A DNA stretch of 27,879 nt, from NCBI GenBank assembly GCA_016875695.1, contig VGPB01000003.1, positions 1 to 27,879 on the forward strand, read 5' to 3'. The position numbers were made by a program, and so were the translations under genes. The notes beneath the pieces were generated by a model that was given only the letters and a program-made list of their open reading frames with translations, searched no databases and had not been told where the DNA came from. Origin of the DNA: Chloroflexota bacterium. GTDB lineage: Bacteria > Chloroflexota > Dehalococcoidia > UBA2979. Below are positions 7,243 through 15,252 of this stretch, one piece after another; the first letter of the stretch is position 1, and the number at the start of each line of letters is the position of its first letter.

Positions 7243-9798
7243 CTACTGGACCGAGGGCTCGTATGCCGTGCCGATGTGCCGCTCCGCGACGAAACGGTCG
7301 TACTCCGCCGTCGAGAAGCCCAGCAGCTCGCGGTACACGTACTCGTTGTCCTGCCCCAGCAGCGGCGCGTGGCGCGGCAGCACCTGCGGCGTCCCGCTCG
7401 CCCGCCACGCGCGGCCCACGTGCCACTGCACGCCCGTCTCCGGATGCTCGATGCGCTGCCAGAAGCCGCGCGCCGCGTGTTGCACGTCGTTGTAGACGTC
7501 CGCCTCGTTCATCACGACGCCCGCAGGAATGCCCGCCTGCTGCAGGCGGTGCATCACCCAGTACCGGTCGCGCTCCGCGGTCCACTTGCCGATGCACGCG
7601 TCGAGCGCGCGACGGTTTGCGTGGCGGCTCGCCATGTCGGCGAAGCGCGCGTCGTCGAGCAGGTCCGAGCGACGCATGATCGCGCACAGCGCGCGCCACT
7701 CGGCCTCGTCGCGCGCAGCGAACGTGACCCAACGGTCGTCGCCCTTGCAGCGATACACGTTGTGCGGCGCCAGCCAGAAGTGATCGTTGCCCATCTGCGA
7801 CCACAGCCGGCCGTTCATACCGTAGTCCATCACGAATTCGCCGATCAGCGGCACGAAGTTCTCCGCCGTCGCCTGCTCGATCAGCAGGCCGTGGCCGGTC
7901 TGCTCGCGGTAGCGCAGCCCCATCATGAACGCGAACGCCCCGCCGATGCCCGACGCCGCATCCGACGGCACGCCGAGCGGGATGTACTCCAGGCTCAGGT
8001 CGGGGTACGTGCGGATCGCGGGGTGCCCGGCGACCGCCTCCATGAAGTGGCCCATGCTGCGCAACGTGCGGTACGGTCCGGTGACGCCGAAGCCCGGTAC
8101 GCGGACCATGATCAACCGCTGGTTGATCTGCGACAGCCGCTCCCACGTGATCCCTTGCTTCTCGATGTTCGGCGGCAGGTTGTTCTCGATCAGCCCGTCC
8201 GCTTGCGCGACCAGCCGCTCGAACACTGAGCGTCCCTCGGGGCGGCTAAGATCGACTGTCATCGAGCGCTTGCCGCGGCCGTGGTGGTTGAAATGCGACG
8301 CGCGGTTCCACGGGTGCTCGCCCGGATCGTCGTCCGGGTAGCCGAGCCCCGACGTCCCGTTCGCGAGTGCGAGCGCCAGCTCGCGCGGTGGACGCGCGAG
8401 CTGGCCGCGCGTGCTCGGCGCGAAGTGCTGCAGCGACTCGATGCGAATCACCTCGGCGCCCCAATCGGCGAGTTGCATCGTCGCGTACGGCCCCGCGAGC
8501 ACGACCGTGAAGTCGAGGATGCGCAGGCCCTCCAGCGGCAGCCCCGCGCGTGCCTGCGCCGGCTCGCGTCGCGCATCCGGGGCGCGAGCCGGAGCCGCGC
8601 CCGAAGTACGCAGGGCGCGATCCGGAGCCGCGCCCGCAGAGCGCAACACCTCGGCAGTGTGCTCCCCCAGCAGCGGCGCGCGGCGGCGTGTCGGCATCGG
8701 CTCGCCGGGGCGATGCAGCGTGAAGTGGTAGCCCGGATACGTCAGCGGACCGGTGACGGGATGGTCGATCTGCTGGAAGAAGCGCCGCTCGACGAAGTTC
8801 GGGTCGTCCAGCAGATCGGCGATCGTGTTGATGGGTGCGCCCAGCACGCCGTGCTGCATGCACGCCTGCAGGATGTCGGATTTCGTGTGCGTGAGCATCC
8901 ACGGCAGCAGTAGCGCCGCGAACTCGTCGACGCGCTCGGGCTGCACGCGCGCCGCGAGCGTCGCCCACTCGGGCGTCTCGAGCAGCTCTGCGCGCTCGAT
9001 CATGCGCAGCACGTCGTCGAGCCGCGCCGGGCCCGCGCCGAGCATGAACCAGCCGTCCGCGCACGGGTACGTGCCGCTGCCCACCGCTGACGCGAGCGCC
9101 GGCCGCGACGAGTAGCGCCCGTTGTACTGGTAGTACATCAGCCGCGCCAGCCGCAGATCGATCGAGTGCGTGGCCGTCTCGAAGATCGACACGTCGACGT
9201 GCTCGCCTTCGCCGCGCTGCGCCGCGGCGTGCAGCGCCACCGCCGTCGCGAGTGCGGCGACCATGCCGCTGTAGTAGCTCGTCTGCCGCCCCGCCAGCTT
9301 CAGCGGCTCATGGTCGCGCTCGCCGGACGCGAACATCACGCCGCCCAACCCGTACAGCGTGAGGTCCATGCCGTGGTAGTCGCGGTACGGTCCGTCCTGG
9401 CCGAAGTTGCTGATCGATGTCACCACGAGCCGCGGGTTCGCGGCGTGCAGCACCTCGTACCCGAGTCCCAGCCGCTCGAGCGTCCCCGGGCTGAAGTTCT
9501 CGACCAGCGCGTCGGCGTCGCGTGTGAGCTCCAGCAGCTGCGCGCGTCCCGCCTCGGTCTTGAGGTCGAGTACGACCGAGCGCTTGTTCGTGTTCAGGAA
9601 CATGAACAGGCCGCTGCGCTCGGGTCCCGGCTCGTCGCCGTAGAACGGCGGCAGCGTGCGCGCGATGTCGCCGCCGGGCGGCTCCACCTTGATCACGTCG
9701 GCGCCGTAGTCCCCCAGCAGGCGCGTGCAGAACGGCCCCGCGGCGTGGTGCGTGAGGTCGAGCACGCGCACGCCGGCCAGCGGCATCGGTGTCGGCAT
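7243..9798 (-). CDS. Tandem-domain CaiB/BaiF CoA-transferase (two fused domains)
   Basis: 851 residues, twice the usual family length. Domain 1 (about 7-390) begins LAGVRVLDLTHHAAGPF and contains DYGADVIKVEPPGGD, NTNKRSVVLDL and the end motif APLLGEHT. A 30-residue Ala/Pro/Arg linker follows. Domain 2 (about 421-840) begins LEGLRILDFTVVLAGPY and contains DWGAEVIRIES, GRGKRSMTVDL and APLLGQDN. At the position of the catalytic Asp of formyl-CoA transferase there is Glu207 in VDVSIFETA and Glu646 in EQATAENF. ATG 9798 follows AAAGGCGG. Single-domain members form interlocked dimers, so one fused chain could fold as an intramolecular pseudo-dimer. It is the fifth gene of the minus-strand operon, 27 bases after the SDR. 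The substrate is unknown. Confidence 0.93.
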   Translation of the reverse strand: MPTPMPLAGVRVLDLTHHAAGPFCTRLLGDYGADVIKVEPPGGDIARTLPPFYGDEPGPERSGLFMFLNTNKRSVVLDLKTEAGRAQLLELTRDADALVENFSPGTLERLGLGYEVLHAANPRLVVTSISNFGQDGPYRDYHGMDLTLYGLGGVMFASGERDHEPLKLAGRQTSYYSGMVAALATAVALHAAAQRGEGEHVDVSIFETATHSIDLRLARLMYYQYNGRYSSRPALASAVGSGTYPCADGWFMLGAGPARLDDVLRMIERAELLETPEWATLAARVQPERVDEFAALLLPWMLTHTKSDILQACMQHGVLGAPINTIADLLDDPNFVERRFFQQIDHPVTGPLTYPGYHFTLHRPGEPMPTRRRAPLLGEHTAEVLRSAGAAPDRALRTSGAAPARAPDARREPAQARAGLPLEGLRILDFTVVLAGPYATMQLADWGAEVIRIESLQHFAPSTRGQLARPPRELALALANGTSGLGYPDDDPGEHPWNRASHFNHHGRGKRSMTVDLSRPEGRSVFERLVAQADGLIENNLPPNIEKQGITWERLSQINQRLIMVRVPGFGVTGPYRTLRSMGHFMEAVAGHPAIRTYPDLSLEYIPLGVPSDAASGIGGAFAFMMGLRYREQTGHGLLIEQATAENFVPLIGEFVMDYGMNGRLWSQMGNDHFWLAPHNVYRCKGDDRWVTFAARDEAEWRALCAIMRRSDLLDDARFADMASRHANRRALDACIGKWTAERDRYWVMHRLQQAGIPAGVVMNEADVYNDVQHAARGFWQRIEHPETGVQWHVGRAWRASGTPQVLPRHAPLLGQDNEYVYRELLGFSTAEYDRFVAERHIGTAYEPSVQ

Positions 9799-9825
9799 CG
9801 GTCGCCGCCTTTCACTCGCGCGTGC

Positions 9826-10905
9826 CTACTCGCCGCGCACGCGCGCGAGCAGCGCGTCCTCCCAGCCGAAGTCGAAGCTGCGCGTGCGATCCAGTCCCTC
9901 GCGCCGGTACCACTCGTACGTCTGCTCGACCATCGCCGGGAAGGTGTAGTCCGGTTCCCAGCCCGTGTCCCGCGTCAGCTCGTCGATGCTGAAGAACACG
10001 CTGCGGTTCCAGTGGTGCTCGTTCGGCGCCAGCCGCTGCAACAGGCTGTTGATTATCGCCTGGTTCTGCCAGCCTTGCTGCGGCGCGGATCGCGTCTCGA
10101 TGTTCGCGCGGAACGTCGAGCCCTCCAGCCTGATGCGATCCGCGTAGATGTCGTCCATGACTGGCGCGGGGATGAACGCCTTCTCAGGCGTCACGCCGAC
10201 GACGCGCGCGAACGTGTCGACGTAGCCCTCCGCGCTGTAGTAGTCCTTGCCCGTGACGTTGTAGCGCTTCCCGAACGTGTTCGGGTTGCCCATCATCATG
10301 CGCAGCGCCTTCGCCTCGTCGTCGACGTGCCCTACCTGGCCGAGCATCGTGCCGTCGCCCGGGATCAGCACCGGTCGCCCCTGCAACAGCCGGCTGAACA
10401 TGCGCTGCTCCCGCTCCGGGATGATGTTGTTCGGCCCGAACACCATCGAGAACGCCGCGATGCTCGCCGGGAAGCCGTGCTCACGGTGCTCCTGCCACAG
10501 CCGCTGCTCGCACAGCAGCTTGTTGCGTCCGTACTCGGACTGGTGCGGGCCGAGGTCCACCGGGTGCGTGACGCGGATCGGCAGCAAGTCGCTCGGCGCG
10601 TAGATGACGGTCGAGCTCGCGAAGATGTAGTGCCGCACGCGCCCGCGAAATACCTCGATCATCGGCTCGATGTCGTCGATCGTGTACGCGCTGATGTCTT
10701 GCACGCAATCGAACTCCTCGTCGCGCAGCACCGCGCGCAGCTGCGCGTGATCGGTGCGGTCGGCGACGAGGCGACGCACGCCGAACGGGATCCGTGCCTC
10801 GCTCACCCCGCGGTTGAGAATCGTCACGGCGTGGCCGTGTCGCGCGAGCTCGTGCACGAGCGCGAGCCCGTTGAACCGCGTGCCGCCCATCACTAGGACG
10901 CGCAT
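9826..10905 (-). CDS. NAD-dependent epimerase/dehydratase (extended SDR)
   Basis: 359 residues with an N-terminal Rossmann fold: MRVLVMGGTRFNG (1-13) is the GGTxFxG nucleotide-binding loop, and Tyr125 and Lys129 in YGRNK are the catalytic YxxxK pair. FASSTVIYAPS supplies the upstream active-site serine region. The C-terminal part (about 200-359), with NVTGKDYYS and DELTRDTGWEPDYTF, is the substrate lobe of the sugar-epimerase type. ATG 10905 follows GAGGAGGG. It lies between two CoA-transferase genes (19 bases after one, 27 before the other). A role as dehydrogenase or reductase on an acid or CoA-thioester intermediate is therefore more likely than sugar metabolism, but this is inference. Confidence 0.88.
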   Translation of the reverse strand: MRVLVMGGTRFNGLALVHELARHGHAVTILNRGVSEARIPFGVRRLVADRTDHAQLRAVLRDEEFDCVQDISAYTIDDIEPMIEVFRGRVRHYIFASSTVIYAPSDLLPIRVTHPVDLGPHQSEYGRNKLLCEQRLWQEHREHGFPASIAAFSMVFGPNNIIPEREQRMFSRLLQGRPVLIPGDGTMLGQVGHVDDEAKALRMMMGNPNTFGKRYNVTGKDYYSAEGYVDTFARVVGVTPEKAFIPAPVMDDIYADRIRLEGSTFRANIETRSAPQQGWQNQAIINSLLQRLAPNEHHWNRSVFFSIDELTRDTGWEPDYTFPAMVEQTYEWYRREGLDRTRSFDFGWEDALLARVRGE

Positions 10906-10924
10906 CGTGCCCTCCTCGCGCGCG

Positions 10925-12214
10925 CTACACCACGCCTGTTGCCCGCAGCGCGGCGTGCTCCGCCGGTGTGATCCCGAGCTCCGTGAGCACGGCCCGCGTG
11001 TCCTCGCCCAGCAGCGGCGCGCGCCGCCGGATCGACCACGGCGACGCGCTCAGCCGGTACGGCGCGCCCGGGTACACGAACGACGCGCCGAGCTCCGGAT
11101 GCGTGACCTCCACCGCAAAGCCGCGCTCGCGGAAGTGCGGATCGTCGATCACCTCGTCCGGCGAGTAGATGATGCCGCACTGCAGGTTGCGCCGCTGCGT
11201 GCCGACGAAGAAGTCGTACGAGTCGATCGCGCCCGCGATAAAGTTCAGCGCGTCGCGCACCGCGCCGTAGATCGCCGCGTCCGTCCCGCCCTCCATCATC
11301 GCCGCGACCGAGATGTCGTGGTCGAGCGCAGCGCCGAGCTCGAGCAACGGCCATTGCTCGAACGCATCGCGCAGCCCGAGCTCATCGAGCCACGCGAGCA
11401 TCGTCGCGATTTCGCGCGGGCGCCGCGGCGCCACGCCCGTCGTGACCCAGCGCCCGTCGCGCGCGCGCACCTGCACCCCCGCCGACGGGCGCGCCGAGGC
11501 GTGCCGGCCCGTCTGCCGCTGCACGGTCTCGCGCGCAACCAGCCACTGGTACGTCCCCGCCTCGGTCGTCACGTTCGATGCCGCATGCATGTTCACGTCG
11601 AGATGCTGGCCCTCGCCCGTGAAGTCGCGATGCAGTAGCGCCACGAGCACCGTCGCGACCGCCCAGTGACACCCCGTCTGGTAGCCCTGGTTGCCGCCGC
11701 CTCGCACGGGCGGCAGCGCGTGGTCGTCGTAGCCGCACGACCACGCCGGTCCCGCCCCCGCGAGGATCGTCAGGTCCGTCGCCGGCGCCCCCGCGCGCGG
11801 CCCACTGCGCCCGAACGGGGTGAGCGACGCCATGATCAGCCCCGGTTGCGCCGGCGCGAGGTCCGCGTAGTCGAGCCCCAGCGCGGCCATGCGCCCCGGC
11901 GGCTGGTCCTCCAGCAGCACATCCGCGCGTGCGACCAGGCGGCGAAACACGCCGCGGCCATCGCTCGTGTCGAGGCCGAGCGTCACGCTGCGCTTGTTCG
12001 TGTTGTAGTGCCAGAAGTACAGGCTGCGATCCGGGTGCGGCTCGTCGCGGTAGAACGGCGCGTAGCCGCGCGTCCGGTTGCCCCCCGGCGGCTCCACCTT
12101 TACCACCTCCGCGCCGAGGTCCGCAAGCAGCTTGCCGGCCCACGCGCCCGCCTCGTCGCACAGCTCCACCACGCGCAGGTCCGTGAGTGGCCCCGCCGCA
12201 TCCGGCGCGTTCAC
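10925..12214 (-). CDS. CaiB/BaiF family CoA-transferase, catalytic Asp position is Ala
   Basis: 429 residues from GTG 12214. The start overlaps the upstream gene's TGA as GTGA, so translation is probably coupled. Family features: LTDLRVVELCDEAGAWAGK, DLGAEVVKVEPPGGN (33-46), HYNTNKRSVTLGLD (69-82), QPGLIMASLTPFGRSGP and RRRAPLLGEDT near the C-terminus. The segment GEGQHLDVNMHAAS places Ala211 where formyl-CoA transferase has Asp169, so this chain alone should not form the usual acyl-anhydride intermediate. The adjacent, equally long paralog suggests the two pair as unlike subunits, as in benzylsuccinate CoA-transferase (BbsEF). The Ala-bearing chain could be structural or bind CoA. Family call secure, role inferred. 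Confidence 0.93.
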   Translation of the reverse strand: MNAPDAAGPLTDLRVVELCDEAGAWAGKLLADLGAEVVKVEPPGGNRTRGYAPFYRDEPHPDRSLYFWHYNTNKRSVTLGLDTSDGRGVFRRLVARADVLLEDQPPGRMAALGLDYADLAPAQPGLIMASLTPFGRSGPRAGAPATDLTILAGAGPAWSCGYDDHALPPVRGGGNQGYQTGCHWAVATVLVALLHRDFTGEGQHLDVNMHAASNVTTEAGTYQWLVARETVQRQTGRHASARPSAGVQVRARDGRWVTTGVAPRRPREIATMLAWLDELGLRDAFEQWPLLELGAALDHDISVAAMMEGGTDAAIYGAVRDALNFIAGAIDSYDFFVGTQRRNLQCGIIYSPDEVIDDPHFRERGFAVEVTHPELGASFVYPGAPYRLSASPWSIRRRAPLLGEDTRAVLTELGITPAEHAALRATGVV

Positions 12215-13449
12215 AGCACACCCTCCGCGGTGAGCTCCTCGATCTCCGTGTCGCTCATGCCGAGCAGCCCGCCATACACCTCGCGATTGTGCTCGCCGAG
12301 GCACGGCGCGCCGCGCTCGATGCGCCAGTCCGTCCGCGACGCGTGCACCGGGATTCCGTCGACGCGCACCGCGCCCATCTCGGTGTGCCGCACCGTCGGC
12401 CACAGTCCCCACGCCGCGGTGGTTGCGTCCTCGTCGATGCGCTCGCCGGGGCGCTGCACAGCGGCCGCCGGCACGCCGCACGCTTCCAGCCGTGACTGCA
12501 GTGCGCGCGCGTCGAACGCCGCCGTCCACGCGCCGACGGCCGCCTCCAGCGCGTCCCGCCGCGCGAGCCGGCCGGTGAGCGTGGCGAGCGCTGCGTCGGC
12601 GGCCCACGGCGCGCGGATCTCCGTCGCGAGCGTCGCCCAGTCCGTGTCGTCGCGGCACGCGATCGCGATCCAGCAGTCGTCACCCGCGGCTGGATAGATG
12701 CCGTGCGGCGCCATCGATGGCGTGTTGTCGCGATTCGAGTCGATGCCGCTCGCCGTGCGCGTGCGTCGCCCGTTCACCGTGTAGTCGAGGATCGCCGTCC
12801 CCGTGAGCGTCGCCGCCGCCTCGGTCGCCGCGAGGTCCAGCCACTGCCCTTCTCCCGTGCGATGGTGGTGGTGCAGCGCGGCCAGCATCGCGATCGCACC
12901 GAAGTACGCGCCGCCGTGGTCCATGAACGAGTAGCCCCAGCCGGCCGGCGGCTGCCCGGCGAGCGCCGACGTGTGCGTGAGCCCGCTCACCGCCTGCACC
13001 ACTGGTCCCCACGTCTTGAACGGCTGGTATGGACCGGTCGCACCGAAGCCGCAGTTCGACAGGTAGATGATGTCCGGCTTGATCGCGCGCAGCTGCGCGT
13101 AGCCGAAGCCCAGCCGCTCCATCACCCCCGCCGCGAAGTTCTCCGCCACCACGTCCGAGATCGCGACGAGCCGCGGGAAGAGCTCGCGCCCGCGCGCCGT
13201 TTGCAGGTTCAGCGTGACGCCGAGCTTCTCCACGTTGTGGTTGTTGAATGACCCGCCGAGGTTGTGCCCGCGCCGCTCGTCCACGTACGGCGGCGCGCCG
13301 CGCAGCACATCCCAGGCGCCCTTGTTCGCAGGGTTCTCGACGCGGATCACCTGCGCACCGAACGCCGCGAGAATGCGGCTCGCGCCCGCTCCCGCGAGCA
13401 CACCGCTGAAGTCGCACACCCGGATTGACGCGAGCGCACGGCCGCCCAT
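12211..13449 (-). CDS. CaiB/BaiF family CoA-transferase, catalytic position is Glu
   Basis: 412 residues from ATG 13449, four bases after the stop of the phosphoesterase. Family signatures: LASIRVCDFSGVLAGAGASR, AFGAQVIRVENPANKG (29-44), NNHNVEKLGVTLNLQ, IKPDIIYLSNCGFGATGPY and APCLGEHNREVY at the C-terminus. In GEGQWLDLAATEAA the nucleophile position is Glu210, a conservative change from Asp. Its gene overlaps the next CoA-transferase by four bases, so equimolar synthesis and a heteromeric enzyme are plausible. It is the second gene of the operon. The acid substrate cannot be told from sequence. Confidence 0.93.
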   Translation of the reverse strand: MGGRALASIRVCDFSGVLAGAGASRILAAFGAQVIRVENPANKGAWDVLRGAPPYVDERRGHNLGGSFNNHNVEKLGVTLNLQTARGRELFPRLVAISDVVAENFAAGVMERLGFGYAQLRAIKPDIIYLSNCGFGATGPYQPFKTWGPVVQAVSGLTHTSALAGQPPAGWGYSFMDHGGAYFGAIAMLAALHHHHRTGEGQWLDLAATEAAATLTGTAILDYTVNGRRTRTASGIDSNRDNTPSMAPHGIYPAAGDDCWIAIACRDDTDWATLATEIRAPWAADAALATLTGRLARRDALEAAVGAWTAAFDARALQSRLEACGVPAAAVQRPGERIDEDATTAAWGLWPTVRHTEMGAVRVDGIPVHASRTDWRIERGAPCLGEHNREVYGGLLGMSDTEIEELTAEGVL

Positions 13450-13453
13450 CGCC

Positions 13454-14017
13454 CTACGCCTTACGCAGATCCGCCAGCGCGATGATCTTCGCCTCCGGCC
13501 CGCGCGGCGTGAACTCCAGCGTCGCCACGTGGCCCAGCTTCATCACCTGCTTCACCATGCTCGTGCTGCCGGGGTTCACGAAGAGAATGCCCTCGTGCGT
13601 CTCGATCAGCGCCTCGTGCGTGTACCCGAAGACCACGATGTCCACCGACCGGTCGAACACGCCGAACACGTCATCGCGCAGCGATTTGCTCGGCATGTAC
13701 TCCTTGTCGATGGCGCCTGGATACACGTCCTCCATCAGCCCCATCAGCTCGAGCTTGTGCACGACGCCGATCGTGTGCCCCTCGAGCTCCACGACGATCG
13801 GCTGGCTCACACGCGGCGCCGCCTCGACTGCCGTCGCGAAGAACGACGATGACGCGTGCACCGGCGCGATGCGCTCCAACCAATCGATGCACGACGGCAC
13901 GTTGATGTCGCCCGCGTGCAGGATCACGTCCACGCCCTCGAACGCGGTGATCACCTCGGGCGGCGGCTCGGCGCCCATCGCCGGGATGTGCGTGTCGGAG
14001 ATCAGGCCGATCTTCAT
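13454..14017 (-). CDS. YfcE/MJ0936-like calcineurin-type phosphoesterase with incomplete metal site
   Basis: 187 residues from ATG 14017, chosen because AAAGAGG lies nine bases upstream and the protein then begins exactly at MKIGLISDTH. Relatives are small cytoplasmic metal-dependent phosphodiesterases or phosphatases. The DxH (Asp8, His10), GD (Asp36 in LHAGDIN) and single His (His87 in GVVHK) ligands are present. The expected GN-C/H-D motif after the third strand is absent: the region reads PVHASSSFFATAVEA. The usual GHTH reads GYTH (131-134), losing one further histidine. Two metal ligands are therefore missing, so activity may be altered or lost. It heads the CoA-transferase operon, an unusual place for this family, and is preceded by a GCTATGCT promoter-like octamer. 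Confidence 0.85.
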   Translation of the reverse strand: MKIGLISDTHIPAMGAEPPPEVITAFEGVDVILHAGDINVPSCIDWLERIAPVHASSSFFATAVEAAPRVSQPIVVELEGHTIGVVHKLELMGLMEDVYPGAIDKEYMPSKSLRDDVFGVFDRSVDIVVFGYTHEALIETHEGILFVNPGSTSMVKQVMKLGHVATLEFTPRGPEAKIIALADLRKA

Positions 14018-14091
14018 GCGTGCGCCTCTTTCGAACACATGTGCGTCGAGCGCGCGCCGCCCCGAAACGCGGCGCGGCCGCGAGCGCGCCG

Positions 14092-14099
14092 AGCATAGC
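14092..14099 (-). promoter_or_regulatory. GCTATGCT, putative -10 of the CoA-transferase operon
   Basis: On the minus strand this reads GCTATGCT, identical to the sites at 1276 and 5048, and it lies about 75 bases before the phosphoesterase ATG. As that gene is the first of five closely spaced intact genes, the site is the best candidate for the operon promoter. Confidence 0.4.
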
Positions 14100-14132
14100 G
14101 GGTCGCGCGCCGCGCGTCCCGCGCGCCGGGGC

Positions 14133-14972
14133 CTACTCGCGCGCGAGCGTCGCGGAGATCGAGAACGCCGTGTCTGGCAGCGCCGTTGAGGTGTACGTCG
14201 CGGGCTATGTGCCGAACGCGGTGGACGCGCTGTTGTACGCGGAGCGCGCGCCGCCGTCTGTCGCGACGGCCATGTTGTTCAGTGCCGACGCCGGGTTGCT
14301 CGCATCGCCGTCGGCGTTGGTGTTGTACACGAGCCAGTACGTCGTGTTGGTGGCAAGCCGCACGCTCGCGCCGCCCGGCGTCAGCACGCCCGTGACCTGG
14401 TTCCACGCGTTGCCGGTCAGCGTGCCCACGGCACTCCTGCCGATGAGCGTGCCGGGCTCGTTGCCCGCGGTGTTGCTGTAGACCGCAAGCTGGAACTGGC
14501 GGTCGCCCGTGTCGGCGTTGAGCGGCGTGCGCACGTACACGCTCATCGACTGCACCGTGCCTGCGCGCCTGCCCATCGCGGACTGCATGTCGGTGATGTA
14601 GCTCGCATCACCCGAGTCCGCGCGATCGCCGATCGCGATGTGGCCCAGCGTGCCGTTTGCGCCGCCTCCGGCGCCGCCACCACCGCCCGCCGGCGCGTGC
14701 GTCCCGCGGATCGAGAGTTGCGTGTCCGGCTGTAGCGTGATCGACCCGAACGTCGATGGCCAGCTGCCATACGCGCGCGCCCGCCACGCCGACGTGAACC
14801 CGCCGCCGAACGCCACCGCGACGTCGTTCATCCCCGGCTCCGCGGCGTTCGTGTTGTGCACCAGCCAGTACACCGTGCCCGGCGGCAGCGCCGCTGCGAT
14901 CGGCACGCTGCTCCATACGTTCGGCGCGAGCGTGCCTTCACGGCTCGGCGCGATGCGCGTCGTCGGCGCGCC
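14133..14972 (-). pseudogene. Repeat-type extracellular beta-sandwich protein, truncated 5' and with an internal TAG
   Basis: The frame encodes two related halves separated by a Gly-rich linker (about 14670-14690). Each half contains TxYWLVxNTN: TVYWLVHNTNAAEPG in the first, TTYWLVYNTNADGD in the second. Each continues into a stretch such as AYGSWPSTFGSI followed by PDTQLSI. These resemble choice-of-anchor type surface domains of exported proteins. Aligning the halves shows that TAG 14205-14207 stands where the first half has Trp (GSWPSTF versus GT-stop-PATY). Past it the frame continues PDTAFSISATLARE to TAG 14133. The N-terminal part, including any signal peptide, is missing, because at about 14972 the sequence changes to an IS30 transposase fragment. 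Probable role before decay: a secreted or surface protein. Confidence 0.7.
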
Positions 14973-15200
14973 GCTGCGTCGATGGAGGCACGTACCCACC
15001 AGTCTGGCGGACGACCGTCAAGATCGGTCCCAGTGGGTGCCCGATCGCTCGCGCGATCTCGCTGAACGACTGTCCAGATGCCCACATCCGCCACAGCACC
15101 TGGCGCAGTTCGTCGGACATCCCGGGTCGGCCCGGCTTGGCCATGCAACACCTCCCTGCATCCGGATGGGGTTGCACTGACCAGTTGAATTCACCGGACG
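14973..15200 (-). mobile_element. IS30-family element, left-end fragment with transposase N-terminus
   Basis: ATG 15144, preceded by a strong GGGAGGTG site, opens a frame whose first 57 or so residues are the helix-turn-helix region of an IS30 transposase: MSDELRQVLWRMWASGQSFS, then EIARAIGHPLGPI and GGYVPPSTQRR. At about 14972 the frame runs into the surface-protein fragment, so the catalytic DDE domain is absent. The lower-GC leader upstream, about 15150-15200 (containing GAATTCAACTGGTCAGTGCA), is probably the element's left end, though I cannot fix the terminal repeat without its partner. It is evidently an insertion followed by a deletion. Confidence 0.75.
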
Positions 15201-15252
15201 ATTCGCTAAGGATCGCGCGCCTGCCGCGTGACCCCGCGCCGTGCGTGCGCGC

